Source: Neobacillus soli NBRC 102451
Lineage (GTDB): Bacteria; Bacillota; Bacilli; Bacillales; Cytobacillaceae
Reading direction: 5' to 3'
Assembly (NCBI RefSeq): GCF_001591665.1
Contig: NZ_BCVI01000006.1
Coordinates: 124,001-188,000, forward strand
Length of the DNA: 64,000 bases
The translations under genes and the position numbers were made by a program. The notes below the pieces were generated by a model. The model did not search any database. It was not told the DNA's origin and saw only the letters and a list, made by a program, of their open reading frames with translations. Below are positions 45,184-54,078 of this stretch, piece by piece; position 1 is the stretch's first letter; each line of letters starts with the position of its first letter.

Positions 45184-45663
45184 TTGGAAGAGATTTTAGT
45201 GAAAGCAATTCAAGATGAGTATCCTGATGATTTTGCCTGGTGTTATGGCTGCGGGCGATTGAATGAAGAGGGCCATCATTTTCGAACCGGCTGGCAAGGG
45301 AAGCAAACGGTGACAATTTATACACCTGAACAAGCACATCTTGCATTACCAGGTTTTGTCTATGGCGGGCTTGTTGCTTCGTTAATTGACTGCCACGGGA
45401 CAGGTTCTGCAGCATTGACGCTGCACCGAAAAAATGGCCATGAACCTGGTGATGGGGCAGAGCCGCCTCGGTTTGTTACCGCTTCTTTAAATGTGAATTT
45501 TCTCAAGCCTACTCCACATGGTGTACCTTTAAAGGCGATTGGAACTGTTCATGAGATTCACCCGAAAAAATTTAAGGTAGAGACTGAAGTCTATGCCAAT
45601 GATGTTCTTTGTGCTCGAGGAGAAGTCGTTGCTGTCGTCATGCCTAGTTCTTTTTTTAAATAA
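45184..45663 (+). CDS. Hotdog-fold thioesterase (PaaI/4HBT-like)
   Basis: A 159-residue acyl-CoA thioesterase-type protein. The hotdog helix region is GFVYGGLVASLIDCHGTGSAA and the later FVTASLNVNFLKPTPHGVPL fits the 4HBT superfamily. A CYGCGRLNEEGHHF motif at the N-terminus is typical of a subgroup of single-domain members. It starts at TTG 45184 behind GGGGGAGA; the ATG at 45180 is out of frame. The acyl substrate is unknown. Confidence 0.85.
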   Translation: MEEILVKAIQDEYPDDFAWCYGCGRLNEEGHHFRTGWQGKQTVTIYTPEQAHLALPGFVYGGLVASLIDCHGTGSAALTLHRKNGHEPGDGAEPPRFVTASLNVNFLKPTPHGVPLKAIGTVHEIHPKKFKVETEVYANDVLCARGEVVAVVMPSSFFK

Positions 45664-45680
45664 AGAGTAATTTAGTAGAA

Positions 45681-45714
45681 AAAATCCACTTTACTTTAGA
45701 AAGTGGATTTTTTT
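45681..45714 (+). terminator. Terminator after the thioesterase gene
   Basis: AAATCCACTTT (45682-45692) pairs with AAAGTGGATTT (45700-45710) and runs into T. Confidence 0.88.
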
Positions 45715-45825
45715 CATGTATGATTGGTATATTTTTTGTAATTAAACTGAAATATCCCATTTTGAAACAAAAACCAACCTTGAGCCGTCTAAATAGATAT
45801 GAATGGTTGTAGCGGGAGGGAACGC

Positions 45826-46227
45826 ATGGGGAAGATGCAAAAAACATTTATTACCTTAATTATTGTTTTCGCATTAGGATCTAGTATGATTATTTGCTCA
45901 TTCGGATCTGTTTTATTTCAGGAAGGGAACCCACTTCCCATAATTAATTCTGCCTTGAAGCTTCAGTTTTCTGATTCTGAATATGTACAATTCTCACAAA
46001 CAGAAAAACGCAGCAGGTATTTATCGATAAATACCGGGGATCGCCGATATGATGTGGTTAAGGGATTTATGAAATCACAAGGTTGGATCTATGAAGAACA
46101 AATGGGGTCAGGTTTAATTTTTAGTAAAGACGGTAAAGAGGCAATTGTCGAGACAAGGCAATACACAAGCCATTTCATCATTTGGGATGTTCAGCAAGCA
46201 TTATTAAAAAGTGTAGAAGATACATAG
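45826..46227 (+). CDS. Unknown membrane-anchored protein (133 residues)
   Basis: The N-terminus has one hydrophobic segment (TFITLIIVFALGSSMIICSFG) that is either a signal anchor or a signal peptide. The extracytoplasmic part is small and mixed alpha/beta (YLSINTGDRRYDVVKGFMKSQGW, then GSGLIFSKDGKEAIVETRQY). I do not recognise the family. GGGAGGGAACGC precedes ATG 45826; an in-frame ATG at 45799 has no ribosome site. Confidence 0.65.
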   Translation: MGKMQKTFITLIIVFALGSSMIICSFGSVLFQEGNPLPIINSALKLQFSDSEYVQFSQTEKRSRYLSINTGDRRYDVVKGFMKSQGWIYEEQMGSGLIFSKDGKEAIVETRQYTSHFIIWDVQQALLKSVEDT

Positions 46228-46269
46228 ATAAAGGCACTAGGAAATCAACATGGGAAAAAAATAAATAAA

Positions 46270-46297
46270 AAAAGCCCCTAATTAAATAGATTAGGGG
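46270..46297 (-). terminator. Terminator of the TetR gene
   Basis: CCCCTAAT (46276-46283) pairs with ATTAGGGG (46290-46297); read leftward the stem is followed by a run of T. Confidence 0.85.
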
Positions 46298-46303
46298 TAA
46301 AAT

Positions 46304-47215
46304 TCATGTTGTCTCTCTTTCCTCGGTTTGCTTAAAATAAGTGTCAACCAGCTCTTCTAACTGCCGGTGTTCCTTTTCACAAACAGCACTGCCTTTAAGA
46401 GTTGAGAGAGTACTTTCAATTAGAAATTTACGCGGCATACTTGTATGCAATAATTCATCTTGGATAAATTCTAACAGTTCTATATATTTCTCTTGTTCTC
46501 CTTCATCATGTATATTCTTCGTTATCGCTTTTCTCAACGTTACAGAATGATGAAGAAGTTGGTTTTTAAAACCAAAATCGTTTTTCTGACAGCCAGGCAG
46601 CCATTTTTCCAAAAGCTCAGGTTCATGCAGTTGCTCACCAGATCCTGATACCTCGTTAACCATTTTGACCAAACGCCCCACGCTATAACGGATGACTTGG
46701 TTAATTTTTTCACTGGATTTATTGGCCATTCGATTATATTGAAGATTATGCTGCAGGAGCCCTTGAAACATGATTGCGCAATCCAGCAGGTATGGTTTCT
46801 TATCCTCACCGAAGATATCGATGAACCGGCCGTAATACCAGCGAAGCGAACCTAAACGAGTGCGTTGGACGTATTGTTTAAGGTCGACATCATTTGTAGA
46901 CATGACTTCTTCATATAAAATAATCAACTTATTTTTTCTATTTGAAATCATTTGCATTTCTAATTGTTTCATGAATATCTCGATATTTGCTGGATCTTGC
47001 CCAAGTAGTAAATCATTACGGTCCTTTTCAAGCTTTTTATAAATTGTTTTATAAATAGCGATTAATAACTCACTTTTTGACGAAAAGTAATTATAAAATG
47101 TTCCCTTTGAAATACCGCTATAATCCAAAATATCCTGAATGGACGTTGCTTGAAAACCTTTTTCGATAAATAATTGATGAGCCATCTTGATTACATTTTG
47201 TTTCCGGTTGTACAT
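46304..47215 (-). CDS. TetR/AcrR-family repressor, long form
   Basis: A 303-residue regulator, longer than the usual 190-220. The helix-turn-helix is at residues ~10-50 (AHQLFIEKGFQATSIQDIL, SGISKGTFYNYFSSK). The C-terminal two-thirds are helical and should bind the inducer; the extra ~90 residues are unexplained. It is divergent from an MFS efflux gene and probably represses it. Two ACTACC repeats (about 47240-47265) lie near its own start and may belong to the operator. Confidence 0.85.
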   Translation of the reverse strand: MYNRKQNVIKMAHQLFIEKGFQATSIQDILDYSGISKGTFYNYFSSKSELLIAIYKTIYKKLEKDRNDLLLGQDPANIEIFMKQLEMQMISNRKNKLIILYEEVMSTNDVDLKQYVQRTRLGSLRWYYGRFIDIFGEDKKPYLLDCAIMFQGLLQHNLQYNRMANKSSEKINQVIRYSVGRLVKMVNEVSGSGEQLHEPELLEKWLPGCQKNDFGFKNQLLHHSVTLRKAITKNIHDEGEQEKYIELLEFIQDELLHTSMPRKFLIESTLSTLKGSAVCEKEHRQLEELVDTYFKQTEERETT

Positions 47216-47311
47216 ATAATCACCTTTAATTCAAATTGTACTACCTGTATAAAAATATACTACCTTATTTCAAGCCTCATGACAAACCTATAAATTTGGC
47301 AGATTTTTAGA

Positions 47312-47340
47312 TTGCAAAAATTGAACTGACAGTATATTAT
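47312..47340 (+). promoter_or_regulatory. Promoter of the MFS efflux gene
   Basis: TTGCAA (47312-47317), 17 bp and TATTAT (47335-47340) form a reasonable sigma-A promoter 59 bp before the start codon, in the divergent region shared with the TetR gene. Confidence 0.5.
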
Positions 47341-47398
47341 TATGTAAGTGTGAAACAGGGGTATAAAAAAATGAACCAATATTATAGGGGGAAATTAA

Positions 47399-48940
47399 AT
47401 GGATCAAACCATAAAAAAGACCAATCGTCCACCGTACGGAATTATTGCCGTCCTAATGGTTGGAGCTTTTATTGCATTTTTAAATAATACTTTACTAAAT
47501 ATCGCACTGCCGTCAATTATGAAGGACTTAAATATTGAAGCATCCACTGTTCAATGGCTGACGACAGGATTTATGTTAGTAAACGGAATTCTGATTCCGA
47601 TTTCGGCATTTTTAATACAAAAGTTTTCAGTTAAACAACTATTTTTAGCTGCTATGATTTTATTTACAATTGGTACTGTCTTAGCAGGCTTTGCTCATGC
47701 CTTTCCACTTTTGTTAACAGGTCGGATGACTCAGGCTTCGGGTTCAGCGATTATGATGCCGTTGTTAATGAATGTTATGTTAACAAGCTTTCCGGTAGAG
47801 AAACGTGGCATGGCGATGGGGGTTTTCGGTTTAGTACTCATGTTTGCTCCAGCGATTGGACCAACTTTATCTGGCTGGATTATTGAACATTATGACTGGA
47901 GAATGCTCTTCCATTTCGTCACACCAATTGCAATTGCCGTCATTTTGCTAGGCTTTTTCTTACTTAAAGATAAAAAGGATAAAGTTGATATCCGTCTTGA
48001 TTTCCTATCTGTGATTTTATCAAGTATAGGTTTCGGCGGAATACTATATGGATTTAGTACAGCTGGTAAGGAAGGCTGGGATAGTCCGCAAGTATATGGA
48101 ACACTTGCTGTTGGGGTCATTTCATTGTTAACATTTATACTTCGTCAATTTAAACAAGAACGGCCAATGCTAAACTTTAGGATTTATAAATACCCAATGT
48201 TTGCTTTATCATCGGCTATTTCGATGGTTGTTACAATGGCGATGTTTTCAGGGATGCTTCTCCTGCCGATTTATGTTCAAACGATTCGCGGGATTTCACC
48301 AATGGATGCGGGCTTAATGCTGTTGCCAGGTGCAATATTAATGGCCATCATGATGCCGATTACCGGAAAACTATTTGATAAATTCGGTGGAAGGGCGTTA
48401 GCCATCATTGGCTTAACGATTACAGTGGTAACAAGTTATTTATTCAGTAGACTAACACTTGAAACCACCTACACCCACTTAATTATTTTATACTCTTTGC
48501 GGATGTTTGGTATGTCAATGGTCAACATGCCGGTTACGACTAACGGTTTAAACCAATTACCAGCGCGCTTTTATCCCCACGGTACGGCGATGAACAATAC
48601 GATGTCGCAGGTATCCGGCGCCATTGGTACGGCCTTGTTGGTAACGGTGATGACAACTCGTGCGAAAACACATGCGGCGGAGATCGTTGCAGCCGCAAAG
48701 CAGCATATTACTAATCCGCCACCAGTGTTAACTGAAGCCATGCAATTGAAAATGCAACAAGAAATTCAAATGAAGGCGATGTTAGAAGGTATCAATGATG
48801 CTTTCTATGTGAGTGTCTTTATCGCGGGACTTGCTTTGGTTCTTGCTTTATTTATTAAACGGGCAAAACAAGCAGAAGATCCAGGCGAAGCCAAACCAGC
48901 CTCAGAAAAAAAGATGAAAGCTAAATTAGCTGAAAATTAA
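47399..48940 (+). CDS. DHA2-family MFS drug/metabolite exporter (EmrB/QacA type)
   Basis: A 513-residue membrane antiporter with about 14 hydrophobic segments. Motif A is represented by FLIQKFSVKQLF, and the antiporter motif C by GLVLMFAPAIGPTLSGWI. Family features include the first helix AFIAFLNNTLLNIALPSIM and NMPVTTNGLNQLPARFYPHG. It resembles B. subtilis LmrB-type proteins. GGGGG precedes ATG 47399. The divergent TetR gene probably controls it; no substrate can be stated. Confidence 0.88.
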   Translation: MDQTIKKTNRPPYGIIAVLMVGAFIAFLNNTLLNIALPSIMKDLNIEASTVQWLTTGFMLVNGILIPISAFLIQKFSVKQLFLAAMILFTIGTVLAGFAHAFPLLLTGRMTQASGSAIMMPLLMNVMLTSFPVEKRGMAMGVFGLVLMFAPAIGPTLSGWIIEHYDWRMLFHFVTPIAIAVILLGFFLLKDKKDKVDIRLDFLSVILSSIGFGGILYGFSTAGKEGWDSPQVYGTLAVGVISLLTFILRQFKQERPMLNFRIYKYPMFALSSAISMVVTMAMFSGMLLLPIYVQTIRGISPMDAGLMLLPGAILMAIMMPITGKLFDKFGGRALAIIGLTITVVTSYLFSRLTLETTYTHLIILYSLRMFGMSMVNMPVTTNGLNQLPARFYPHGTAMNNTMSQVSGAIGTALLVTVMTTRAKTHAAEIVAAAKQHITNPPPVLTEAMQLKMQQEIQMKAMLEGINDAFYVSVFIAGLALVLALFIKRAKQAEDPGEAKPASEKKMKAKLAEN

Positions 48941-49059
48941 TGATCAATCTAGGGGCGACTATTATGGTCGTCCCTATTTTTTTTGGAGACTAAGATTTGC
49001 TTTTTTTGAAAAAATACTCAATATTATAATGAGGAAACTATTATAGGAGGATTATTACC

Positions 49060-49551
49060 ATGATACAGGAGAAGGATTCCAGCAATCGGTTTGAAGATGC
49101 GTATATTGAACGCTGTGATAAAGAAACAGAAAATATGATTAGGAATGAATCATCTTTATTTTTAACACAACCGCTTGACTATTTAAAGAAACAGAAGAAT
49201 GAATTTATCTATTTGGAGTCACATTGGTTTGAGGGGATTCGTGTGGAGGCAGTATCGGTTGAGGCAGATGATGTATTCGGTACCTATGACGTGATGTTAG
49301 GTTTAAAGCTGCAGAAGAAATATGAGAAATCCATTAAGGAATTTTTAAATGCGAACTTAAACGGTGATGAAGCGAAATTCGATTTAATGTTTAGTCATGA
49401 CGACGGTTTGTGGAATTTGAATTTTGCATTGAATTATACGGAAGGGTTTCAGGAGGACATAACGATAGGTGAAGCCTTCCAATTAATTTATCATTTTCTA
49501 TTTAAACTTGTTGAAGCGGTCGAAGAAAACAAACATCAAACCAGTAATTAA
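49060..49551 (+). CDS. Unknown soluble protein (163 residues)
   Basis: A conserved-looking Bacillaceae protein without signal peptide or membrane helix. It begins with a charged helix (EDAYIERCDKETENMI), then shows a beta-rich core (IYLESHWFEGIRVEAVSVEAD) and an aromatic C-terminal helix. I do not recognise a function. TAGGAGG precedes ATG 49060. It lies 40 bp before the BtuF-like gene in the same direction, with an imperfect hairpin (AACCAGTAATTAAACTGGTT, 49538-49557) at its stop. Confidence 0.65.
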   Translation: MIQEKDSSNRFEDAYIERCDKETENMIRNESSLFLTQPLDYLKKQKNEFIYLESHWFEGIRVEAVSVEADDVFGTYDVMLGLKLQKKYEKSIKEFLNANLNGDEAKFDLMFSHDDGLWNLNFALNYTEGFQEDITIGEAFQLIYHFLFKLVEAVEENKHQTSN

Positions 49552-49591
49552 ACTGGTTTGATTTAGAGAAAAAACAGGGAGAGGTGAGGGT

Positions 49592-50356
49592 TTGAGAGTT
49601 ATATCGTTATGCCCAAGCAATACGGAAGTCATGGAATACCTGGGTCTGACACATCTATTGGTGGGCGTCGATGATTTTTCTGATTGGCCTGCATCCATAA
49701 ACAGTCTGCCAAAGCTAGGACCGGATTTATCTATCAATATGGACCTTGTGGAACAATTACGTCCGGACATGGTGTTGGCTTCATTAAGTGTACCGGGAAT
49801 GGAAAAAAACGTTTTGGCATTAAAGGAACGGGGAATTCCTCATATCGTTTTGAATCCCCAATCTCTAAATGATATTGAGCATGACTTAATATCTACTGCC
49901 AATCTACTTGGGCAGCCAGCACGGGGAGTGGAAGTTGCTGAGCAATTTCGTTCCAGGCTTGAGAATGTGAAACAAAGAGGTGCAAATAGTTATAATCGAC
50001 CAACATTGTACTGGGAGTGGTGGCCAAAGCCGATTTTTACACCGGGAAAAATTAATTGGCTGACTGAAATCTCCGAAGCAGCTGGAGCCCTCAACGTTTT
50101 TCAGGATGTGGAATTAGCAAGTGTTCAAACGGACTGGGAGGATGTGCTAATCCGAAAACCTGATTTTATTTGCCTCGCATGGGTCGGAGTAAGAAAAGAA
50201 AAAGTTCAGAAAAGCATTGTTAAGAAACGCCCCGGCTTTGAAAAGCTAAATTACGGAAGCGATGACCAGATTCTCATATTAGAGGAAGAACTTTATTGCC
50301 GGCCATCCCCAAGACTACTTGATGGATTAGAAAAATTAGTTGATTTGATTCATTGA
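49592..50356 (+). CDS. BtuF-like substrate-binding-fold protein without export signal
   Basis: A 254-residue protein of the helical-backbone (class III) binding-protein family that usually binds cobalamin or siderophores outside the membrane. Signatures are RVISLCPSNTEVMEYLGL, GVDDFSDWPASI, KLGPDLSINMDLVEQLRPDMVLA and the late CLAWVG. The usual signal peptide and lipobox are missing; the beta strand starts at residue 2. TTG 49592 lies behind GGGAGAGGTGAGGG. It is therefore probably cytoplasmic, perhaps an intracellular cobalamin-binding or degradation-linked protein. No ABC permease or ATPase gene is beside it. Confidence 0.82.
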   Translation: MRVISLCPSNTEVMEYLGLTHLLVGVDDFSDWPASINSLPKLGPDLSINMDLVEQLRPDMVLASLSVPGMEKNVLALKERGIPHIVLNPQSLNDIEHDLISTANLLGQPARGVEVAEQFRSRLENVKQRGANSYNRPTLYWEWWPKPIFTPGKINWLTEISEAAGALNVFQDVELASVQTDWEDVLIRKPDFICLAWVGVRKEKVQKSIVKKRPGFEKLNYGSDDQILILEEELYCRPSPRLLDGLEKLVDLIH

Positions 50357-50418
50357 TACTAAGCCTCTTCTTGAAAGTTAGCAATGTAAACTAACAATTT
50401 AAACTATTCTTCCCTTTT

Positions 50419-50443
50419 AAAAGCAGTGCTATCACTGCTTTTT
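50419..50443 (+). terminator. Terminator after the BtuF-like gene
   Basis: AAAAGCAGTG (50419-50428) pairs with CACTGCTTTT (50433-50442), followed by T. Confidence 0.85.
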
Positions 50444-50461
50444 GCATGTCATCTGGCTAAT

Positions 50462-50489
50462 TTGACAATAATACGGACGAGGGTATATT
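50462..50489 (+). promoter_or_regulatory. cstR promoter with embedded CstR-type operator
   Basis: TTGACA (50462-50467), 16 bp and TATATT (50484-50489) form the promoter. ATACGGACGAGGGTAT (50471-50486) fills the spacer and matches the 16-bp pattern of four further sites downstream, so autorepression is likely. Confidence 0.65.
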
Positions 50490-50548
50490 ATTATTCGTAT
50501 CATTAGATATGAAAACAATCAAAAGCCAATAAAGGAGACTTTTTTCAT

Positions 50549-50809
50549 ATGGAATACAATAATCAAATTAAAAATAGAGTGAAACGAATGGAAGGCCAGT
50601 TGCGGGGGATTTTGAAAATGATGGAAGACAATAAAGATTGTCGAGAGGTAATTACACAATTGTCCGCTGTTCGATCCGCTGTGGACAGGACAATGGGTGT
50701 AATCGTGAGTTCGAATTTAGTTGAATGTGTTCTCGAAGCTGATAAAGACGGAGAAAAAACAAATGAATTAATAAAAGAAGCTGTTAACCTGCTCGTGAAG
50801 AGTAGATAA
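50549..50809 (+). CDS. cstR: CstR-type persulfide-sensing repressor (CsoR/RcnR family)
   Basis: An 86-residue helical repressor of the CsoR/FrmR/RcnR family. Two cysteines fall at positions 31 and 60 (NKDCREV and SNLVEC), the positions of the persulfide-reactive pair of S. aureus CstR. The histidine expected in copper-sensing CsoR is replaced by Asn56, which argues against a copper sensor. The early KNRVKRMEGQLRGI is the conserved DNA-contacting helix. AAAGGAG precedes ATG 50549. It stands at the head of sulfur-transfer genes, each with a matching operator, which supports the assignment. Confidence 0.9.
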   Translation: MEYNNQIKNRVKRMEGQLRGILKMMEDNKDCREVITQLSAVRSAVDRTMGVIVSSNLVECVLEADKDGEKTNELIKEAVNLLVKSR

Positions 50810-50826
50810 ATAAAAAATTAACAAGG

Positions 50827-50903
50827 TTGACATACTTTTATTTGTTTAGTAATATACCCGTAGGGGTAAATTTTTTAGAAAAATAAATACCTATACGGGT
50901 ATA
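50827..50903 (+). promoter_or_regulatory. Promoter of the sulfur-transfer genes with two CstR-type operators
   Basis: TTGACA (50827-50832), 17 bp and TAATAT (50850-50855) form a near-consensus promoter. ATACCCGTAGGGGTAA (50854-50869) overlaps the end of the -10 and ATACCTATACGGGTAT (50888-50903) lies 34 bp downstream. A third, weaker look-alike, ATACCTCTAGGAGG (50918-50931), overlaps the ribosome site. Confidence 0.82.
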
Positions 50904-50937
50904 TGTGAAAATACAAATACCTCTAGGAGGAAAATAG

Positions 50938-51417
50938 ATGACAGAAACTAAAAAAACAACAATCGTATTATTTAGCGGCGATTATGATAAAGCAATGGCG
51001 GCATACATTATTGCTAATGGGGCAGCTGCCTATGATCACGAGGTAACCATTTTTCATACCTTTTGGGGATTAAATGCCTTACGAAAAGATGATAATATCT
51101 CAACTAAAAAAGGGTTCTTAGAAAAAATGTTTGGTAAAATGATGCCCAGAGGCGCAGATAAAATGGGAATTTCAAAAATGAACTATGCCGGAATTGGCCC
51201 AAAATTAATTAAAAATGTGATCAAGAAGCACAATGCAATGACCCTTCCACAATTAATAGCATTGGCTCAGGAACAAGATATTAAACTAGTGGCATGTACA
51301 ATGACAATGGATCTTTTAGGGCTTCAGCAAGAAGAGTTGTTGGATAACATTGAATACGCAGGGGTTGCCGCATATTTAGCGGATGCCGAAGATGGAAATG
51401 TTAACTTATTTATTTAA
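50938..51417 (+). CDS. DsrE/DsrF/DrsH-like sulfur-transfer protein
   Basis: A 159-residue DsrE-family protein, similar to B. subtilis YrkE. The fold starts with TTIVLFSGDYDKAMAAYIIAN (partly shown), and the candidate sulfur-carrying cysteine is in KLVACTMTMDLLG. Such proteins accept and pass persulfide sulfur with TusA and rhodanese partners, two of which follow. TAGGAGG precedes ATG 50938. I infer that it handles sulfane sulfur under persulfide stress. Confidence 0.87.
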   Translation: MTETKKTTIVLFSGDYDKAMAAYIIANGAAAYDHEVTIFHTFWGLNALRKDDNISTKKGFLEKMFGKMMPRGADKMGISKMNYAGIGPKLIKNVIKKHNAMTLPQLIALAQEQDIKLVACTMTMDLLGLQQEELLDNIEYAGVAAYLADAEDGNVNLFI

Positions 51418-51452
51418 TAGTTTAATAGGAACCTTTTTTTATAAATATAAAT

Positions 51453-51468
51453 ATACCCCACCGGGTAA
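51453..51468 (+). promoter_or_regulatory. CstR-type operator before the TusA-rhodanese gene
   Basis: ATACCCCACCGGGTAA matches the shared 16-bp pattern (ATAC near the left end, GGGTA at positions 11-15). It lies just upstream of the TAAGGAGG ribosome site. I see no good separate -35/-10, so it may act by blocking read-through or by extending repression along the operon. Confidence 0.7.
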
Positions 51469-51485
51469 ATTAAGGAGGAATAATG

Positions 51486-52061
51486 ATGACAACAATAAAA
51501 ACTAATTTAGTATTGGATGCGAAGGGTTTGGCTTGTCCAATGCCGATTGTGAAGACTAAAAAAGCAATGAATGGTTTAGAAGCAGGTCAAGTCATAGAAG
51601 TCCAAGCAACAGATAAAGGTTCAAAAGCAGATATGAAAGCTTGGGCCGGGAGTACTGGGCATCAATATTTAGGCACTATTGAAGAAGGCGATGTGTTAAA
51701 GCATTACTTAAGAAAATTATCAAATGAGGAAGCTTCTGAAAGAAAACACCAGAATTTGAGTACAAATGAAGAGCTTGATCAGCGATTAGCTTCGAATGAA
51801 AACATTGTGGTTCTTGATGTTAGAGAGGAAGCGGAATATCTATTCCATCACATTCCCCAAGCCATTTCAATTCCATTAGGTGAATTGGAAAAGCGTTTAA
51901 ATGAATTAAACAAAGAAGATGAGATTTTTGTGGTATGCCGTACCGGCAATCGCAGCGATTTTGCCGCACAAAAGTTAGCGGAAAATGGTTTTACGAAAGT
52001 CATTAATGTAGTTCCAGGCATGTGCGAATGGACAGGCAAAAGCAATCGATTAAACAACTAA
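51486..52061 (+). CDS. TusA-rhodanese fusion protein
   Basis: A 191-residue two-domain sulfur carrier like B. subtilis YrkF. Residues ~5-80 are a TusA domain with the sulfur-accepting cysteine in [15 protein letters not shown]. Residues ~95-190 are a rhodanese domain with the active-site loop VCRTGNRSD and the preceding [19 protein letters not shown] (51471-51477) favours ATG 51486 over ATG 51483. The fusion should pass sulfur between domains and to the dioxygenase encoded next. Confidence 0.9.
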   Translation: MTTIKTNLVLDAKGLACPMPIVKTKKAMNGLEAGQVIEVQATDKGSKADMKAWAGSTGHQYLGTIEEGDVLKHYLRKLSNEEASERKHQNLSTNEELDQRLASNENIVVLDVREEAEYLFHHIPQAISIPLGELEKRLNELNKEDEIFVVCRTGNRSDFAAQKLAENGFTKVINVVPGMCEWTGKSNRLNN

Positions 52062-52085
52062 TCAATTATTTTTTTGAAATATTAT

Positions 52086-52101
52086 ATACCGCAGGGGGTA
52101 A
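52086..52101 (+). promoter_or_regulatory. CstR-type operator before the persulfide dioxygenase gene
   Basis: ATACCGCAGGGGGTAA matches the shared 16-bp pattern and also contains AGGGGG, the only ribosome-site-like sequence before ATG 52109. The operator and the translation start signal are thus partly the same bases. Confidence 0.68.
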
Positions 52102-52108
52102 ATTAAAG

Positions 52109-53236
52109 ATGTCTATTAAGGCTATGACTTCAAAAGAGGTAACGAAAAAGGTTTTTAATAAGGAAGCATTATTCATTTTAGATGTTCGTAACAAAAGTGC
52201 CTTTCTAGATTGGAAAATTGAAGGGGAAAAGTTTGCGTATCTTAATATCCCTTACTTTGATTTACTTGATGGAGTCGATGAAATTTTAAATAAAATTCCT
52301 ACTGATATGGATGTATTAGTAGTATGTGCAAAAGAGGGATCCTCTGTCATGGTAGCCGAAATGCTTTCTGATGAAGGTTTAAATGTCTCTTATTTGCAAG
52401 GTGGGATGAAAGCGTGGAGTGAACATTTAGAACCTGTTAAGGTGGGAAATTTAAAAGATGGGGGCGAAATTTATCAGTTTGTACGGATTGGTAAAGGATG
52501 CCTATCCTACATGATTGTATCAAATGGTGAAGCAGCAATTATTGATGCGACAAGGATGACTGATATTTACCTCGATTTCGCTGACATCATTGGTGCAAAA
52601 ATTACTCATGTATTTGATACACATTTGCATGCCGATCACATTTCTGGGGGACGTGATATCGCCGAAAAAACCGAGGCGGTCTATTGGCTTCCACCAAAGG
52701 ATGCCTTTGAAGTAACATTCCCGTACCAGCCTTTGGAAGCAGGGAATGATATAATAATAGGAAATGCTCCAATAAACATTCATGCACTGTATTCACCAGG
52801 GCACACGATTGGATCAACTTCTTTTGTGGTCGATAGAAAATTCCTTCTTTCAGGAGATATCCTATTCATTGATTCGATTGGTCGTCCAGATCTTGCAGGC
52901 CTAGCAGGGGATTGGGTTGGTGATTTAAGAGATAGTCTTTACAAGCGTTACAGAGAATTATCAGCAGAACTGATTGTTCTGCCAGCTCACTTTATGATGA
53001 TTGATGAATTAAACGCGGATGGCAGTGTGTCAGAACGATTAGGTACTCTTTTTGCAAAGAATCATGGATTAAATATTGAGGACGAACATGAGTTCAAAAA
53101 ATTGGTTACCGAAAACCTGCCCCCACAGCCAAATGCCTATCAAGAAATTCGTGAAACAAATATGGGAAAAATGAATCCGGATGTTGAAAAACAGCGTGAA
53201 ATGGAAAGTGGCCCTAATCGATGTGCCGTTCGATAA
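52109..53236 (+). CDS. Rhodanese-metallo-beta-lactamase fusion, probable persulfide dioxygenase
   Basis: A 375-residue protein. Residues ~5-110 form a rhodanese domain with a cysteine in [10 protein letters not shown] and LDVRNKSAF. Residues ~120-350 are an MBL-fold dioxygenase domain of the ETHE1/CstB group, with [43 protein letters not shown] and LPAHF. Such enzymes oxidise low-molecular-weight persulfides to sulfite or thiosulfate. It resembles B. subtilis YrkH. In S. aureus CstB the dioxygenase domain comes first, so the order here is reversed. The frame is open to 52022, but only ATG 52109 has a ribosome site and a domain start. Confidence 0.88.
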   Translation: MSIKAMTSKEVTKKVFNKEALFILDVRNKSAFLDWKIEGEKFAYLNIPYFDLLDGVDEILNKIPTDMDVLVVCAKEGSSVMVAEMLSDEGLNVSYLQGGMKAWSEHLEPVKVGNLKDGGEIYQFVRIGKGCLSYMIVSNGEAAIIDATRMTDIYLDFADIIGAKITHVFDTHLHADHISGGRDIAEKTEAVYWLPPKDAFEVTFPYQPLEAGNDIIIGNAPINIHALYSPGHTIGSTSFVVDRKFLLSGDILFIDSIGRPDLAGLAGDWVGDLRDSLYKRYRELSAELIVLPAHFMMIDELNADGSVSERLGTLFAKNHGLNIEDEHEFKKLVTENLPPQPNAYQEIRETNMGKMNPDVEKQREMESGPNRCAVR

Positions 53237-53243
53237 ATAAGTG

Positions 53244-53267
53244 GGAGCCGTAATGGGCTCCTTTTTT
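53244..53267 (+). terminator. Terminator inside the sulfur cluster
   Basis: GGAGCC (53244-53249) pairs with GGCTCC (53256-53261), followed by six T. It lies 8 bp after the dioxygenase stop and 17 bp before the exporter start, so exporter expression probably depends on read-through. Confidence 0.75.
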
Positions 53268-53283
53268 AATAGGGGTGGAAATG

Positions 53284-54060
53284 ATGGATATTGCTTTTAT
53301 AGTTACTATTTTCATAATTGGTTTTATCGGCTCCTTTATTTCAGGGATGTTAGGAATCGGTGGTGCCATAATTAATTTCCCAATGCTGCTCTTAATTCCA
53401 TCTGCTCTTGGTGTTGCGCATTTTACAGCGCATGAAGTATCGGGTATTACCGCAATACAGGTCTTCTTTGCAACACTTAGCGGTGTCTGGGCCTATCGAA
53501 AAGGCGGGTTTTTAAATAAAAAGTTAATAGGCTACATGGGTGTAAGTATTTTAATTGGAAGCTTTGTGGGTGGATTTGGTTCCACACATTTGCCGGAAAG
53601 CGGAATTAATATCGTTTATGGAATTCTAGCGTTAATAGCTGTTGTCATGATGTTTGTTCCTAATAGAGGAATTGATGGTATTTCTTTAGAACAGGTGAAA
53701 TTTAATAAGTGGATTGCTGCAGCCCTAGCCTTAATTGTGGGTGTTGGAGCAGGAATTGTTGGAGCAGGGGGGGCATTTTTATTAGTCCCGATCATGCTTG
53801 TTGTCTTAAAGATACCGACAAGGATGACGATTGCTTCTTCGTTAGCAATCACTTTCATTTCATCGATTGGTACCACTGTAGGTAAGCTCTCAACAGGACA
53901 GGTGGAATTGTTACCTTCCCTTATCATGGTTGCTGCCAGCCTTATTGCTTCACCTTTAGGAGTGAAAATCGGGAAAAAATTAAATACAAAGGTATTGCAA
54001 GTGGTATTAGGAATCCTTATCTTTTCAACAGCAGTGAAGATTTGGATGGATATTTTATAA
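53284..54060 (+). CDS. TauE/SafE-family sulfite exporter
   Basis: A 258-residue membrane protein with about eight hydrophobic segments in two related halves, each with a glycine-rich loop ([16 protein letters not shown] and [20 protein letters not shown]). The TauE/SafE family exports sulfite, sulfoacetate or related anions. It ends the persulfide cluster, so exporting sulfite made by the dioxygenase is the simplest role. AGGGGTGG suggests ATG 53284; ATG 53281 and GTG 53275 are alternatives in frame. A terminator lies between it and the upstream gene. Confidence 0.88.
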   Translation: MDIAFIVTIFIIGFIGSFISGMLGIGGAIINFPMLLLIPSALGVAHFTAHEVSGITAIQVFFATLSGVWAYRKGGFLNKKLIGYMGVSILIGSFVGGFGSTHLPESGINIVYGILALIAVVMMFVPNRGIDGISLEQVKFNKWIAAALALIVGVGAGIVGAGGAFLLVPIMLVVLKIPTRMTIASSLAITFISSIGTTVGKLSTGQVELLPSLIMVAASLIASPLGVKIGKKLNTKVLQVVLGILIFSTAVKIWMDIL

Positions 54061-54078
54061 TGTGGAATATGATAGAAA

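Noticed and set aside
50549..50809. Copper-sensing CsoR
   Set aside because: The copper-ligand histidine is replaced by Asn56 and no copper ATPase or chaperone gene is near; Cys31/Cys60 and the sulfur genes fit CstR.
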